In this document: piece by piece, positions 36,947-37,776 of the stretch | Layout: each line of letters starts with the position of its first letter | Numbering within the stretch: the stretch's first letter is position 1 | Origin: Gammaproteobacteria bacterium | Lineage (GTDB): Bacteria > Pseudomonadota > Gammaproteobacteria > JAJFKG01 | Reading direction: 5' to 3' | Assembly (NCBI GenBank): GCA_021156325.1 | Contig: JAJNDI010000009.1 | Location: 1-37,776, forward strand | DNA length: 37,776 nt | Made by a program: the position numbers and the translations under genes | The notes under the pieces: generated by a model | Seen by the model: the letters and a program-made list of their open reading frames with translations, nothing else | Told to the model about the DNA's origin: nothing | Database searches by the model: none

Positions 36947-37776
36947 GTCTGCCAAGCTGCATTAAGATTGTTGAAGTAGGTCCTCGCGATGGATTACAAA
37001 ATGAAAAGATAATTCTGGACACTTCTCTTAAATTACGCTTGATTGAAAAACTCGTTGAAGCTGGTTTAAAAACTATCGAAGTAACGAGTTTCTCCCTGCC
37101 TAATTTGATCCCTCAATTAGCCGATCATGAGCTACTTCTCTCTCAATTACCTCATCAATCTGACCTGGATTATCCCGTGATCATTCCCACCCCTGAAGCC
37201 ATGAAAAAAGCTATTGATTTAGGGGTTAAACACATTGCAGTACTCAATGCAGCGTCTGAAACTTTTTCACAACGTAATACGCATTGTTCTATTAATGAAG
37301 GATTGAAACGCACAGAGAATATTTTACAACTGGCTAAAAGAGCTCTGATCCCTGTTCGTGCTTATTTATCTTGTGCGATCGCGTGTCCTTATGAAGGAAC
37401 TGTTTTGCCACAAACGCTAACACCTGTTGCTAAACAATTAATTGAAATGGGTTGTTATGAAGTCTCTCTTGCCGATACGATAGGCGTGGGAACACCTTAC
37501 CACGTTAAAAGATTGCTGGATGCGGTTTTAGCTGAAGTCGATGTTAGCCATTGTGCCGTGCATTTTCATGACACTTACGGACAAGCGATTGCGAATGTTT
37601 ATACTGCTTTGCAATATGGAATTGCCGTTGTGGATTCCGCAGTCGGCGGCTTGGGCGGCTGCCCTTATGCCAAAGGGGCTGCTGGCAATTTGGCTACTGA
37701 AGACTTAGTCTATCTATTAGAAGGTTTACAAATTAAAACGGGCGTTGATCTTAAAAAATTAGTTTCTGCCAGTCAT
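36943..37776 (+). CDS. Hydroxymethylglutaryl-CoA lyase, 3' end beyond the window
   Basis: 278 codons are visible of about 300 expected. The enzyme (LiuE) splits HMG-CoA into acetoacetate and acetyl-CoA, the last step of leucine breakdown. The catalytic Arg-Asp is in EVGPRDGLQNE, the metal site includes HFHDTYGQ, and the active-site Cys loop is GGLGGCPYAKGAAGN. EVTSFSLPNLIPQLAD is a slight variant of the usual EVTSFVSPKWVPQMAD. The ATG overlaps the mccA stop and has a GTAGGAG site. Confidence 0.94.
   Translation, partial: MSLPSCIKIVEVGPRDGLQNEKIILDTSLKLRLIEKLVEAGLKTIEVTSFSLPNLIPQLADHELLLSQLPHQSDLDYPVIIPTPEAMKKAIDLGVKHIAVLNAASETFSQRNTHCSINEGLKRTENILQLAKRALIPVRAYLSCAIACPYEGTVLPQTLTPVAKQLIEMGCYEVSLADTIGVGTPYHVKRLLDAVLAEVDVSHCAVHFHDTYGQAIANVYTALQYGIAVVDSAVGGLGGCPYAKGAAGNLATEDLVYLLEGLQIKTGVDLKKLVSASH

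Overview
The window is chromosomal DNA of a gammaproteobacterium with moderate GC. The order serS-rarA-lolA-ftsK / trxB-infA / clpA-clpS / icd / mnmA-hflD is an old gammaproteobacterial block; E. coli keeps a similar one. The compact 788-residue FtsK, the leucine-degradation genes, the PmrA/QseB-type two-component pair, an effector-like gene and decayed accessory DNA point to the Legionellales (Coxiella/Legionella/Rickettsiella relatives). That placement is inferred from family knowledge, not from a search.

Layout. 1-4661 (minus): ftsK, lolA, rarA and the start of serS, probably one operon. 4923-6157 (plus): trxB and infA. 6168-10303 (minus): clpA, clpS and icd. 10422-12154 (plus): mnmA and hflD, overlapping. 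12183-12428 (minus): a small membrane protein. 12661-13518 (plus): two tandem universal stress proteins. 13589-17438 (minus): a complete polyamine transporter, potABCD, with overlapping genes and a good promoter. 17561-19281 (minus): a Trm112-like protein, kdsB and an orphan hypB. 19359-22302 (plus): a uracil-DNA-glycosylase-like protein with an altered active site, then a response regulator and sensor kinase. 22393-23415 (minus): pyrD, divergent from an isovaleryl-CoA dehydrogenase gene (plus, 23465-24625). 24626-24932 is AT-rich and holds a candidate small RNA on the minus strand. 24933-26391 (minus): ugpQ and an exported protein of unknown role. 26578-28979 (plus): a leucine dehydrogenase remnant, a lone branched-chain 2-oxoacid dehydrogenase E2, and a protein with an internal repeat and an NLS-like motif. 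28976-37776 (plus): mfd, then the leucine/isovalerate genes mccB, liuC, mccA and hmgL (cut by the window end).

How the genes work together. Isovaleryl-CoA dehydrogenase, methylcrotonyl-CoA carboxylase, methylglutaconyl-CoA hydratase and HMG-CoA lyase cover every step from isovaleryl-CoA to acetoacetate plus acetyl-CoA. The entry from leucine looks damaged here: leucine dehydrogenase is reduced to about 60 C-terminal residues and no E1 genes are present.

The most striking structure is a family of short elements of about 126-128 bp with terminal inverted repeats. I find three copies. One lies upstream of trxB. One is inserted in frame inside the potD signal-peptide region and adds exactly 42 codons. 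One is truncated and fused to the leucine dehydrogenase remnant. An unrelated palindrome of about 83 bp sits in frame in the N-terminal leader of lolA. In both proteins the added residues precede the predicted signal-peptidase cut, so the mature protein would be unchanged. This resembles the Rickettsia palindromic elements found inside protein genes, but the sequence family here is different as far as I can tell.
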